Assembly (NCBI GenBank): GCA_019118425.1
Contig: DWYZ01000131.1
Location: 1-36,906 of the forward strand
Direction of reading: 5' to 3'
Origin: Candidatus Blautia faecavium
GTDB taxonomy: Bacteria; Bacillota; Clostridia; Lachnospirales; Lachnospiraceae
DNA length: 36,906 nt
Shown: positions 1 through 6,781 of the stretch, piece after piece
Layout of the letters: each line of letters starts with the position of its first letter
Numbering within the stretch: position 1 is the first letter of the stretch
Notes under the pieces: generated by a model
Told to the model about the DNA's origin: nothing
Databases searched by the model: none
What the model saw: only the letters and a program-made list of their open reading frames with translations
Program-made: the position numbers and the translations under genes

Positions 1-10
1 CAGTTGAAAG

Positions 11-481
11 ATGGAAAACAGATTCTTTTTTATTAAGAAGGCAGTCGGAAAAGGGGAAAGTTTATCCTCCCTGGAACGGCAGTTATGTGATATACAAGGA
101 CGGCTTTTTGAACTGGCTTTGAAAAAAGGGCTGAATATTACGGATTTTGCGGAGAAGTTTATGAACAGCGAAACGGTAGCCTATTTTGATCTTCCTTATG
201 ACAGGCTTCAGTGGGCTGGCGAAGAGTATATTCTGGAAAATCTTCAGGATGAGGTTTCTATAAAATCTTCTGAAAAACCAGAGAATATAAGAGAGGAAGT
301 CTACTGGATAGGATATCTGTACCGATTCTGGCATTTTTATACAGGAGAGAGCAGCAAAGAAATCTATAGCCAGGCTCCGATAGAATTGATGATAAGCTGC
401 TATTTAGGATTCCATACCATGGATCCGGAAATGGCTGTGGACGATTTAAAAGAAATATACAGACAAAAACAGAATTTATAG
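11..481 (+). CDS. Hypothetical protein, 156 aa
   Basis: A soluble protein with no signal peptide or membrane segment, rich in Glu, Tyr and aromatic residues. The middle (LPYDRLQWAGEEYILE, about residues 61-76) and the C-terminal part (YRFWHFYTGESSKEIY, then a helix ending in DPEMAVDDLKEIYRQ) look like a family common in clostridia. From memory, such proteins sit next to DUF3791/DUF3990 genes in small loci that may be toxin-antitoxin modules. That link is only a recollection, and the upstream genes lie outside the window. Only 10 bases precede the ATG, so its ribosome binding site cannot be judged. The stop is followed by about 100 bases carrying promoter-like sequence for the next gene. Confidence 0.75.
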   Translation: MENRFFFIKKAVGKGESLSSLERQLCDIQGRLFELALKKGLNITDFAEKFMNSETVAYFDLPYDRLQWAGEEYILENLQDEVSIKSSEKPENIREEVYWIGYLYRFWHFYTGESSKEIYSQAPIELMISCYLGFHTMDPEMAVDDLKEIYRQKQNL

Positions 482-494
482 AGAACGCATATCC

Positions 495-568
495 TTGACA
501 ATCCCCTGAAAAAACAGACATATTTTTTAAACCGCCTCATTGCATGGAATAATCTACTTCCTTATAAT
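495..568 (+). promoter_or_regulatory. Candidate promoter(s) for the MGMT-like gene
   Basis: Two possibilities are visible. TTGACA at 495-500 has CATATT 18 bases downstream (519-524). TTGCAT at 540-545 has a perfect TATAAT at 563-568 with a 17-base spacer; this second one would start transcription only just upstream of the AGGAGG at 575-580. Neither can be chosen from sequence alone. Confidence 0.45.
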
Positions 569-589
569 GAAAACAGGAGGTGCAAGAAT

Positions 590-1069
590 ATGGCAAATGA
601 AGAGAAAAAAGATTTTAATGCTATGCTGCGTGATAGTAAAGATATGCCCAAATTTCAAATTATTACTGATCAGAAAAGCATTGAGAAGTATGGCGGAAGT
701 AAAATGTACTTCGCCCCGCCGATGGACTATGACAGGGTAATGAAACAAATCCCTTATGGCAAAGTAATTACTGTTGGAAAGATCCGGGAATATTTTGCAA
801 AACAAAACGGAGCGGATTTTACGGAGCCTATTACAGCCGGTATCTTTGTATCTATTGCGGCGTGGGCCAGTTATCAGCGCTGTGAAGAGGAAACGCCCTA
901 TTGGCGGACCTTAAAAGCAAACGGAGAACTGAACGCCAAATATCCCGGAGGTATAGAAGCTCAAAAAGAAAAATTGGAAGCGGAAGGTCACACGATCATT
1001 CAACGAGGACGTAAGAATTTAAAATATTTTCTTAAAGACTATGAAAGGGTTCTTTTTCATTTGGAGTAA
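590..1069 (+). CDS. MGMT-family (alkyltransferase-like) protein lacking the catalytic Cys
   Basis: The central part matches the DNA-binding domain of O6-methylguanine-DNA methyltransferases: IPYGKVITVGKIREYF is the helix-turn-helix entry, and EAQKEKLEAEGH matches the family's C-terminal signature. At the position of the PCHR active site the sequence is PYWR, so the alkyl-accepting Cys is absent. Cys-less relatives (ATL proteins) bind alkylated guanine and hand it to nucleotide excision repair. A role as a lesion sensor is inferred; ATLs usually carry Trp at the Cys position, whereas here Tyr is at that position and Trp follows. The protein has about 50 extra N-terminal residues. The ATG at 590 is preceded by AGGAGG at 575-580. 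It is flanked by an unrelated gene and a convergent methyltransferase gene. Confidence 0.8.
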   Translation: MANEEKKDFNAMLRDSKDMPKFQIITDQKSIEKYGGSKMYFAPPMDYDRVMKQIPYGKVITVGKIREYFAKQNGADFTEPITAGIFVSIAAWASYQRCEEETPYWRTLKANGELNAKYPGGIEAQKEKLEAEGHTIIQRGRKNLKYFLKDYERVLFHLE

Positions 1070-1119
1070 GAAATTTCAGGTTCTGTGTATACCAATACTA
1101 ATAAGGAATTTACATAAGG

Positions 1120-1158
1120 CAGCCCGCATAACAGGCCATTCCTCCTGTATGCGGGCTG
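1120..1158. terminator. Hairpin between convergent genes, probable bidirectional terminator
   Basis: CAGCCCGCAT at the left pairs with ATGCGGGCTG at the right, extended by ACAGG/CCTGT with a single bulged A, giving about 15 base pairs around an 8-base loop. It lies between the stop codons of two convergent genes. Neither strand has a good T-run after the stem, so termination efficiency is uncertain. Confidence 0.6.
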
Positions 1159-1161
1159 TTG

Positions 1162-2565
1162 TCAGGCTCTCCATCCTGCAGGATATTTGTTTTTTAAAAT
1201 ATGATTGACCAGTTTTCCAAATCCCAGCGGGTATCCTTCCGCACATAAGAGATGCCAGCCTTTGGAGGAAGAAGCTTCCGAAGGGGCAATTTCCAAGGTT
1301 TCACCTTTTAAGTACCGTTCCAATCGTTTATCTCCAAGAAACAGGGAAATGACTGTTTTTGCCTCCCCCTTTCGGATTGCCAGGGCCAGGGGCTGAGATG
1401 GTTCGAAACGATTCTTTTTCAGGTCGCCAAGGTAAAGCCCGTTCCGCAGGAAATTTAAACCACGAAGAGGTAAATCCACAGGAGGCAGATAGTATACCTT
1501 ATCACCCCGCGTTTCTACCCGGCTCCAGTCAAACGGCTGCCCTCCAAGAGAGGCAAGTCCGATTTCCTGAAAGAATATTTCCAGCCATTTTCGTGTATCC
1601 TTGGACGCCTCCCTGCGGGAAACTGGTGGTTCGATAAGAGAATCCCCGGGCTTTCGCAAAAGGGCCATGAAATGTCCTTCTCCTTTCATTTTATGAGGAA
1701 AGATACGTACACACCGGCTGAGCGCTTCCTCACCTTTTCCCCAGGCGGGAACTCCAGGGGAAAATCCTTCATGATCCGGCAGCGGCACTACCTCTGCTTC
1801 TGGGTGCTGAGAAAGCAGGCAGGAGATGACCTCTTCATCCTCACAAGGGGCGAAAGTACAGGTGGAATATAAAAGCATTCCGCCCGGACGGAGCATATCC
1901 CAGGCAGTTAAGATCAGCTCCTTTTGTATCTGGGAAAGATTTTCGGATTTTTCCGGGCTCCAATCTTTGGCAAGGGCCTCTTCCTTTCGGAACATTCCTT
2001 CTCCGGAACAAGGAGCGTCTAAAAGTATTTTATGGAAATATCCGGAAAAAACTTTCCTGAGTTTTTCCGGAGGTTCACTTAGCACACACACATTGGGAAT
2101 CCCGAAGAGCTCTATATTACGAAGTAAAGCCCGGGCCCTGGAGGCGCTGATATCATTGGCAACAAGGATTCCCTGTCCTTTAAGTTTGGCGCCTAAGGCC
2201 GTAGCCTTTCCTCCTGGAGCCGCACAAAGATCCAGTACATATTCCCCTGGTTTGACCGGCAGACATTCCGCCGGTGTCATGGCGCTTGGCTCCTGCAGAT
2301 AATAAAGTCCTGCCTGATAAAAGGGACATCTGGAGGGCCTGCTTTCCTCTTTATAAAAATATCCATTGCTTATCCAGGGAATCTTTTCTATTTCAAAGGG
2401 CACGATCTCCTCAAACTCCCTGCAGGAAATCTTCCCCTCATTCACTCTTAAACCATAAACCCGTTCTTCCCCATAACTCTCTAAAAATTCCTCGAATTCC
2501 TCCCCTAACATTTCCCTCATCCTATTAAGAAAAACCTCGGGAATCTTCTGTATCCTCTCATCCAT
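1162..2565 (-). CDS. rsmF: RsmF/YebU-family 16S rRNA m5C methyltransferase
   Basis: A 467-residue NOL1/NOP2/Sun-family enzyme that uses S-adenosylmethionine to methylate C5 of a cytosine in rRNA. The SAM-binding motif VLDLCAAPGGKA lies at about 110-121, the conserved DAPCSGEG at 183-190, and the catalytic-Cys motif STCTF at about 234-238. The C-terminal third fits the RsmF-specific C-terminal domains. The open frame continues to 2781, but the ATG at 2565 is chosen because AGAGGA lies a few bases upstream, the protein then begins at the usual family N-terminus, and the extra 72 codons look non-coding and include a TATAAT box. The exact target nucleotide cannot be read from sequence; the name follows the family. 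It is convergent with the MGMT-like gene. Confidence 0.9.
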   Translation of the reverse strand: MDERIQKIPEVFLNRMREMLGEEFEEFLESYGEERVYGLRVNEGKISCREFEEIVPFEIEKIPWISNGYFYKEESRPSRCPFYQAGLYYLQEPSAMTPAECLPVKPGEYVLDLCAAPGGKATALGAKLKGQGILVANDISASRARALLRNIELFGIPNVCVLSEPPEKLRKVFSGYFHKILLDAPCSGEGMFRKEEALAKDWSPEKSENLSQIQKELILTAWDMLRPGGMLLYSTCTFAPCEDEEVISCLLSQHPEAEVVPLPDHEGFSPGVPAWGKGEEALSRCVRIFPHKMKGEGHFMALLRKPGDSLIEPPVSRREASKDTRKWLEIFFQEIGLASLGGQPFDWSRVETRGDKVYYLPPVDLPLRGLNFLRNGLYLGDLKKNRFEPSQPLALAIRKGEAKTVISLFLGDKRLERYLKGETLEIAPSEASSSKGWHLLCAEGYPLGFGKLVNHILKNKYPAGWRA

Positions 2566-2650
2566 CCAAGAATCCTCTCTTTCACCAATCCATGTACGCC
2601 TGCTAGCACAAAAGCAGCAAATCTCTGCTCCCTCCTCATCAGCTATCCCC

Positions 2651-2656
2651 ATTATA
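2651..2656 (-). promoter_or_regulatory. Possible -10 box for rsmF
   Basis: A perfect TATAAT on the minus strand, 86 bases upstream of the chosen rsmF start. No good -35 box is visible at 16-18 bases, so this is tentative. It does support the view that the open frame upstream of 2565 is not translated. Confidence 0.35.
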
Positions 2657-2781
2657 CCCCAGCTCCCCTCAAAATACACCCCTAAATTTTCCCAAACAAA
2701 GATTAAAGTCTTAGCATAATAAATAGATTTTGACATCAATGGCGCGCTTACAGTACAGCCGACAGCCCATGCCATTAACAC

Positions 2782-3167
2782 CAGAAGCCATTTATAATAC
2801 TGTCCGCTATAGCTACTTAGTATCCCCCCTAAACCCCATCGGACTTCACCGAACTCCGCAGAATTGTAGATATAAAAATTGTAGAATTCAATAATTTACC
2901 AGAACTTCACAAGCAACTAAATCTGAACTTCCAATAAATTTAACTCTCGGTTGCATAGAATTATTATATATTACGTATTCCCATGTAATCAGCGCATCAA
3001 CTCTCGAGAGAGAATTATCCTTCGGGTCATTGGCTGCTCAACACACCTAAACCGCATAAATAAACTAAACTATTTGAACGAGAGTTAATAATCATGGAGG
3101 TTTACACTCCCCCCACCAAGAATTAGAAACAAAAAACATTATCCCAACCCCTCCCCCACACCAACCC
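2782..3167. other. Gene-free AT-rich stretch with a spaced inverted repeat
   Basis: No plausible coding frame or ribosome binding site is visible on either strand. TAACTCTCG at 2941-2949 is repeated as the exact reverse complement CGAGAGTTA at 3079-3087, with another AACTCTCG at 2999-3006 that forms the palindrome CTCTCGAGAG at 3001-3010. Several GAAGTTC-like words occur on the minus strand between 2860 and 2940. The stretch may be a degenerate gene, an unrecognised structured RNA, or insertion scar; nothing decides between these. Confidence 0.4.
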
Positions 3168-3332
3168 CTAGTGTACTGTCAAGCTGGGAATCATGGTAAC
3201 CACTTGCCTAAATCTTCATCCACTGCGTTGTCGTCAATCGACGTAGCCACCGCTACGCCTCATTCCTCCGCCTTGCGGCTGGAAGATTTATTCTGCGTGC
3301 TTACCATAATCCCCAGCTTGATAGTACACTAG
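3168..3332. repeat. MITE-like nested inverted-repeat element, about 165 bp
   Basis: The ends CTAGTGTACTGTCAAGCTGG and its imperfect complement form terminal inverted repeats of about 32 bp (3168-3200 with 3300-3332) with only a few mismatches. Inside, TAAATCTTC (3209-3217) pairs with GAAGATTTA (3282-3290). Further in are CGTAGC-CACC-GCTACG (3242-3257), CGTC-AATC-GACG (3232-3243) and CCGC-CTT-GCGG (3268-3278). There is no open reading frame. The whole piece can fold into one branched stem. The architecture fits a non-autonomous mobile repeat or an excised-RNA-like structured repeat; no clear target duplication beyond the palindromic CTAG end is seen. Confidence 0.7.
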
Positions 3333-3360
3333 TTCTCCTGCGTGCCCAAGAAAGGGGTGT

Positions 3361-3407
3361 TTGAGGGGGACCTTCAGGCCTCGCAACTCTGAGATGGTCC
3401 CCCTCAA
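3361..3407. repeat. Perfect 12-bp hairpin
   Basis: TTGAGGGGGACC (3361-3372) and GGTCCCCCTCAA (3396-3407) are exact reverse complements around a 23-base loop. It lies 29 bases downstream of the MITE-like element and 43 bases upstream of the padR promoter. There is no T-run after it, so it is not a standard terminator. Confidence 0.6.
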
Positions 3408-3449
3408 GGTCTTTCAAAATTTTCTCCCAGAAAATCCTCCCTCATCCTC

Positions 3450-3522
3450 TTGACAAAATAATATTATATGATATATAGTATTGCTAAAGAAATAATATTA
3501 TAAAACAGTACAATAATATATA
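3450..3522 (+). promoter_or_regulatory. padR promoter with repeated AT-rich operator-like words
   Basis: TTGACA at 3450-3455 is followed by TATATA at 3472-3477 (16-base spacer) or TATAGT at 3474-3479 (18-base spacer). The 12-mer AATAATATTATA occurs exactly at 3457-3468, inside the promoter spacer, and again at 3491-3502; a near copy (AATAATATATA) starts at 3512. PadR-family repressors commonly bind such AT-rich dyads and repress their own operon, so these are likely operator sites. That function is inferred. Confidence 0.65.
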
Positions 3523-3538
3523 AAAAAGGAGTGATCCC

Positions 3539-3856
3539 ATGGTCTTTAACACAGGAGCCGCTCTCCTGGACGCCATTGTCCTCGCCGTAGTCTCCCGGGA
3601 GAAGGAAGGCACTTACGGATATAAGATTACCCAGGATGTACGCTCTGTTCTGGATGTATCCGAATCTACCCTATATCCCGTTCTTAGGAGACTCCAGAAG
3701 GATGACTGCCTGGAAGTCTATGACATGGCATACGCCGGGAGAAACCGCAGATATTATAAAGTAACAGAAAAGGGAATGGCACAGCTGAATCTGTACAAGG
3801 CAGAATGGAAAAGCTATTCCTCTAAGATTTCTAAGCTATTTGAGGGAGGAGTATGA
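3539..3856 (+). CDS. PadR-family transcriptional regulator
   Basis: A 105-residue one-domain winged helix protein. The pattern LDAIVLAVVSREKEGTYGYK, STLYPVLRRLQKD (recognition helix) and the wing GRNRRYYKVTEKG are typical of PadR, followed by a short C-terminal dimerisation helix (PadR-s2 type). ATG at 3539 has AAAGGAG about 10 bases upstream. It overlaps the next gene by an ATGA, so the two are translationally coupled. PadR genes paired with a HAAS/DUF1700 partner usually control cell-envelope genes, here probably their own operon through the repeated AT-rich sites upstream. The inducing signal is not visible. Confidence 0.92.
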   Translation: MVFNTGAALLDAIVLAVVSREKEGTYGYKITQDVRSVLDVSESTLYPVLRRLQKDDCLEVYDMAYAGRNRRYYKVTEKGMAQLNLYKAEWKSYSSKISKLFEGGV

Positions 3857-4719
3857 TTATGAACAGAGCGCAGTTTATGGAACAATTAGAAAAATTGCTG
3901 TCCGATATATCTGAAGAGGAGAGGCTGGAAGCGCTTGATTATTATAACAGTTATTTTGACGATGCAGGAGAAGAAAATGAGGCAGAAGTGATCCAGGAGC
4001 TGGGAAGTCCGGGAAAGGTAGCAGCCATAATCAAGGCAGACCTGAAAGAAAACAGCGGAGACTATGGAGAATATACAGAATGGGGCTACGAAGACACAAG
4101 GACCAGAGAACCCGGACAGATGCCGGAAACCTACCAGGGAAAGAAAAGAGAGGAAAATCATTCCAGCCAGGAGAAAGAAGCCTTTGGCTCAGACACCGGT
4201 GGAAGAACCTTCGGAAGAGCCAGAGCAAAAGCAGATCAGGGAAGTACATCGGCATATGAAGACAACTCTTCACAAGAACGCTATGAGCGGGCACGAAGAA
4301 GAGCAGAACGGGGGTACCATGCGGAGAAAAAGAAAAATAATGCCGGGATCATCCTGGTACTGATCCTTCTGGTCTTTATCTCTCCATTTTTAAGCGGAGC
4401 GATCGGAGGGGTTCTGGGAACAATAGTTGCGATTATTTTGTTTCCCTTTATTTTGATCTTCGCGTTTGGAATATGTGCAGTGGCATTTCTCATAGGAGGC
4501 ATTGCCTGCCTGGCGGCTGGAATAGCCCTGTGCGTGGTCCATCCGGCGGCTGGGGTCCTTACCATAGGGATCGGATGTCTTCTGATCGCAGCCGGTTTTC
4601 TGTCTTTAGCAGGTCTGACAGCCATTGCCGGAAAACTGCTTCCCTGGCTGTTGAACAAATTTACAGATTTTTGTCATAATCTTCTCCACAGGGAAGGAAA
4701 GGACGGTGAAAGAGTATGA
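3853..4719 (+). CDS. HAAS (DUF1700) domain membrane protein
   Basis: The first 70 residues form the helical HAAS domain: FMEQLEKLLSDISEEERLEA, then the YYNSYFDDAGEENE motif and a helix with VIQELGSPGKVAAIIKADL. A charged, low-complexity linker follows (about 75-155), then a hydrophobic C-terminal region (about 160-275) that can hold three or four membrane helices. HAAS proteins are usually encoded beside PadR regulators and are thought to pass a signal between the membrane and the regulator; here the partner gene overlaps by four bases. Two ATGs are possible, at 3853 (overlapping ATGA, GAGGGAGGA just upstream) and 3859; the first is preferred. The stop overlaps the next ATG in the same way. 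Confidence 0.88.
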   Translation: MIMNRAQFMEQLEKLLSDISEEERLEALDYYNSYFDDAGEENEAEVIQELGSPGKVAAIIKADLKENSGDYGEYTEWGYEDTRTREPGQMPETYQGKKREENHSSQEKEAFGSDTGGRTFGRARAKADQGSTSAYEDNSSQERYERARRRAERGYHAEKKKNNAGIILVLILLVFISPFLSGAIGGVLGTIVAIILFPFILIFAFGICAVAFLIGGIACLAAGIALCVVHPAAGVLTIGIGCLLIAAGFLSLAGLTAIAGKLLPWLLNKFTDFCHNLLHREGKDGERV

Positions 4720-5591
4720 AAAAATTTATAAAAGTGCTTTTGATCCTGACGGCGGTATTTCTTGTCCTGGGACTGGGGTTTTCCATCGGCGGCGCGGCTA
4801 TGGGAGCTACCCTGGAAGGCGTGCGCATTATAGATGAAATAAGATACCGGTACAGGGAAATTGTTGATGACGTTTGGGATGAGACATTGGATGAAATCAG
4901 AGATGAAGATCTGGAGGATCTGGCAGATATCGGCTCCAGATCTGCAGGCAGCAGCGGAACCGGGATTTATGAGTATGATCCTGTAGAGAAAGTAAATGCA
5001 GATTTAAAGTATGACACATTGTTGGTAGAAAAACACGAGGAAGATATCGTGCGCGTGGAAGTGAAAAATGATCCTGACGGCAGCATCCGGGTAACCGGAG
5101 ACGAAAAGGAATTGAAGATCCAAGGTGGGAGCAGAAAAGCAGAGGACCGGACTGTGATCCTGTATTTGCCGGAAAATATAAAATTAGATAAATTTTCAGC
5201 AGAGGTTGACGCGGGAAAAGTGGAAGTTTTAGATGCCTTTGAAGCGGATGAAGTGGATATTCAGGTCGGCGCCGGGACCATCTCGAATCAAGAAACCCTT
5301 AAAGGAAGAGAGATCAATGTGGAAGTAGGAACTGGGAATGTAGAGCTTTATGGAATTTCAGCAGACAGGATAAAAGGAGAATGCGGTGCAGGAAACCTGT
5401 ATCTGAATATGGCCGGAAAAGAGACAGATTACAGCTATGATCTGGAATGTGATCTGGGGAAAATTACTATTGGAGAAAAGGAATACTTTTCTCTTAACAG
5501 AAAACAGACAATCAATACTCCGGGAGCCGGGGGAAAAATGGAGCTGGATTGTGCGCTGGGAGCAATATCTGTAGGATTTGAAGAAGCATAA
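4716..5591 (+). CDS. DUF4097-family protein with N-terminal membrane anchor
   Basis: An N-terminal hydrophobic segment (about residues 6-30) acts as an uncleaved anchor or signal. After an acidic stretch, residues 90-290 contain repeated short beta strands of the type seen in DUF4097 (putative adhesin, beta-helix): the units around EVDIQVGAGTISNQ, EINVEVGTGNVELYG and IKGECGAGNLYLNMAG show the characteristic recurring G-x-G turns. The location outside the membrane is inferred. It overlaps the HAAS gene by ATGA and is the third gene of the padR operon, an arrangement widespread in Firmicutes. The precise function is unknown. Confidence 0.85.
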   Translation: MKKFIKVLLILTAVFLVLGLGFSIGGAAMGATLEGVRIIDEIRYRYREIVDDVWDETLDEIRDEDLEDLADIGSRSAGSSGTGIYEYDPVEKVNADLKYDTLLVEKHEEDIVRVEVKNDPDGSIRVTGDEKELKIQGGSRKAEDRTVILYLPENIKLDKFSAEVDAGKVEVLDAFEADEVDIQVGAGTISNQETLKGREINVEVGTGNVELYGISADRIKGECGAGNLYLNMAGKETDYSYDLECDLGKITIGEKEYFSLNRKQTINTPGAGGKMELDCALGAISVGFEEA

Positions 5592-5642
5592 ATCACTTAT
5601 TTTTACGGAAAAAATCATTCATAGAAAAAGGAGAGAAGCTAT

Positions 5643-5825
5643 ATGAGTAATAAACGTTTGTATAAATCTTCAGTAAATCGTGTATTATGCGGAGTGTGCG
5701 GAGGTATTGGAGAATATTTTGACATTGATCCCACTTTAATAAGGCTTGCCTGGATTTTATTCAGCTGTCTGGGCGGCGCTGGAATCTGGGCGTATATTCT
5801 TGCAGCCATCATTATCCCGAAATAG
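5643..5825 (+). CDS. PspC-domain protein
   Basis: A 60-residue protein that is a PspC domain and nothing else: KRLYKSSVNRVLCGVCGG is the conserved start, then IGEYFDIDPTLIRLAWILF and a hydrophobic helix ending in YILAAIIIPK. PspC proteins are inner-membrane sensors of envelope stress in other bacteria; stand-alone short forms of this kind are common in Firmicutes. AAGGAGAG lies 8 bases before the ATG. The gap of 51 bases from the DUF4097 gene has no terminator or promoter, so it is most likely the last gene of the padR operon. Confidence 0.93.
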   Translation: MSNKRLYKSSVNRVLCGVCGGIGEYFDIDPTLIRLAWILFSCLGGAGIWAYILAAIIIPK

Positions 5826-5839
5826 ATTTTCTTTCAAAG

Positions 5840-5869
5840 GGTATATTTTTCCGGCAGTTGTCCATACTC
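5840..5869 (+). promoter_or_regulatory. Sigma-G-type promoter of the SASP gene
   Basis: GGTATA (5840-5845) and CATACTC (5863-5869) are separated by 17 bases. The Bacillus sigma-G consensus is TGMATA, 17-18 bases, CATAMTA, so the -10 differs only in the last base. The predicted start of transcription is near 5876, just ahead of the ribosome binding site at 5883-5889. Forespore expression is the expected pattern for a SASP. Confidence 0.75.
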
Positions 5870-5899
5870 CAAAACAAAGAGAAAAGGAGTGTGAGACTA

Positions 5900-6091
5900 T
5901 TGAATAAGGAGAAAGAAGTGAAAGCGTACTTAAATGGAGAACTTACCCCTAAGGAGAAACTGAAATATGAAATAGCGGAAGAACTGGGCGTTCTGGATAA
6001 GGTGTTGGAAAGCGGCTGGAAAAGCCTTTCAGCAAAGGAGACGGGACGCATAGGAGGTCTGATGACACGAAGAAAAAAGAAACAAGAATAA
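5900..6091 (+). CDS. Alpha/beta-type small acid-soluble spore protein
   Basis: About 63 residues. The core LKYEIAEELGVLDKV and the C-terminal SLSAKETGRIGGLMTRRKKK match the two conserved blocks of alpha/beta SASPs, which coat spore DNA and protect it. The KYEIAEE segment is where the germination protease GPR cuts family members. An in-frame ATG exists at 5858, but it lies between the promoter boxes and has no ribosome binding site. TTG at 5900 is chosen because AAAGGAG (5883-5889) sits 10 bases upstream and transcription should begin near 5876. The protein resembles the more divergent SspF-like branch rather than the major SASPs. It has its own promoter and terminator and is not part of the pspC operon. 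Confidence 0.85.
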   Translation: MNKEKEVKAYLNGELTPKEKLKYEIAEELGVLDKVLESGWKSLSAKETGRIGGLMTRRKKKQE

Positions 6092-6094
6092 TAA

Positions 6095-6135
6095 AAGGCA
6101 TTGCCCGGAAAATCTATTCCAGGCAGTGCTTTTTT
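6095..6135 (+). terminator. Rho-independent terminator after the SASP gene
   Basis: GGCATTGCCCGG and CCAGGCAGTGCT form an 11-12 bp stem with a G-U and one mismatch, followed by TTTTTT. It ends the SASP transcript four bases after the stop codon. Confidence 0.85.
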
Positions 6136-6201
6136 GTGTTATACTAACGGTATATCTAAATTAACCATCATATGGATTTCGTATAAAGCGAGGTAAAATG
6201 G

Positions 6202-6648
6202 ATGAGTAAATTAACGGTTGAATTAAAAAAAGAATTGATCAAAAAAGCCTTTTCGGCGCAGAAAAGGGCATATACTCCTTATTCCGGATTTCAGGTGGGT
6301 GCCGCTTTATTGACCAGAGACGGAAAGATTTATGAAGGATGCAATATTGAGAACGCTTCCTACGGGGCGACCAACTGCGCTGAAAGAACGGCATTTTTCA
6401 GGGCGGTCTATGAGGGGGAAAGAGACTTTTTGGCCATTGCCATTGTGGGAAAGCCGGAGAAGTCAGAAGAATATGAATACTGTGCGCCCTGCGGGATCTG
6501 CCGTCAGGTTATGGCGGAATTCGGCGTGCCGGAAGAGTTTCAGATCATACTTCCAAGATCCCTGGAGGATTATAAGGAATTTACGCTGGAAGAACTCCTT
6601 CCCCTCAGCTTTACGGGAGATTCCATGAAGTCAAAAACCCCGCAGTAA
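6202..6648 (+). CDS. cdd: Cytidine deaminase
   Basis: A 148-residue homotetrameric-type cytidine deaminase that converts cytidine and deoxycytidine to uridine forms, with zinc at the active site. The catalytic block is ENASYGATNCAERTAFF (Cys zinc ligand and the general acid-base Glu), and the second zinc site is PCGICRQVMAEF. The N-terminal YSGFQVGAAL is the usual substrate-binding loop. The C-terminus extends about 10 residues past the typical end (SFTGDSMKSKTPQ) and runs into the repeat that follows. GAGGT lies 8 bases before ATG 6202. With deoC immediately downstream it makes a nucleoside salvage pair. Confidence 0.96.
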   Translation: MSKLTVELKKELIKKAFSAQKRAYTPYSGFQVGAALLTRDGKIYEGCNIENASYGATNCAERTAFFRAVYEGERDFLAIAIVGKPEKSEEYEYCAPCGICRQVMAEFGVPEEFQIILPRSLEDYKEFTLEELLPLSFTGDSMKSKTPQ

Positions 6649-6757
6649 GCTACGGGGTACCAAACTTACAGCGCAGCAGAGCTGCGGGGAATTTGACACC
6701 TGCGGCAGCCGCCAAATGGACATGCAGGCATGTCCGCTTGGCTTGTTGCTCGCGGGA
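6636..6757. repeat. Structured intergenic repeat between cdd and deoC
   Basis: Three consecutive hairpins lie here: CCCCGCAG/CTACGGGG (6640-6659, one mismatch), CGCAGC-AGA-GCTGCG (about 6673-6687), and a long one centred on GGACATGC-AG-GCATGTCC (6718-6735), whose stem extends outward through GCCAA/TTGGC to about 15 bp. The last codons of cdd overlap the first stem. No T-run follows any of them, so this is not a simple terminator. I recall very similar segments recurring in Lachnospiraceae genomes, which would make it a dispersed palindromic repeat; that needs a genome scan. Confidence 0.6.
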
Positions 6758-6781
6758 ATAAAAATTAGGAGGACACGGTGG

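Noticed and set aside
2566-2781. 72-codon N-terminal extension of rsmF
   Set aside because: The segment has a TATAAT box, no family similarity, and ATG 2565 has a good ribosome binding site.
3168-3407. Transposase or tRNA gene in the large intergenic region
   Set aside because: No frame over 60 codons with a ribosome binding site and no tRNA-like cloverleaf or CCA end was seen.
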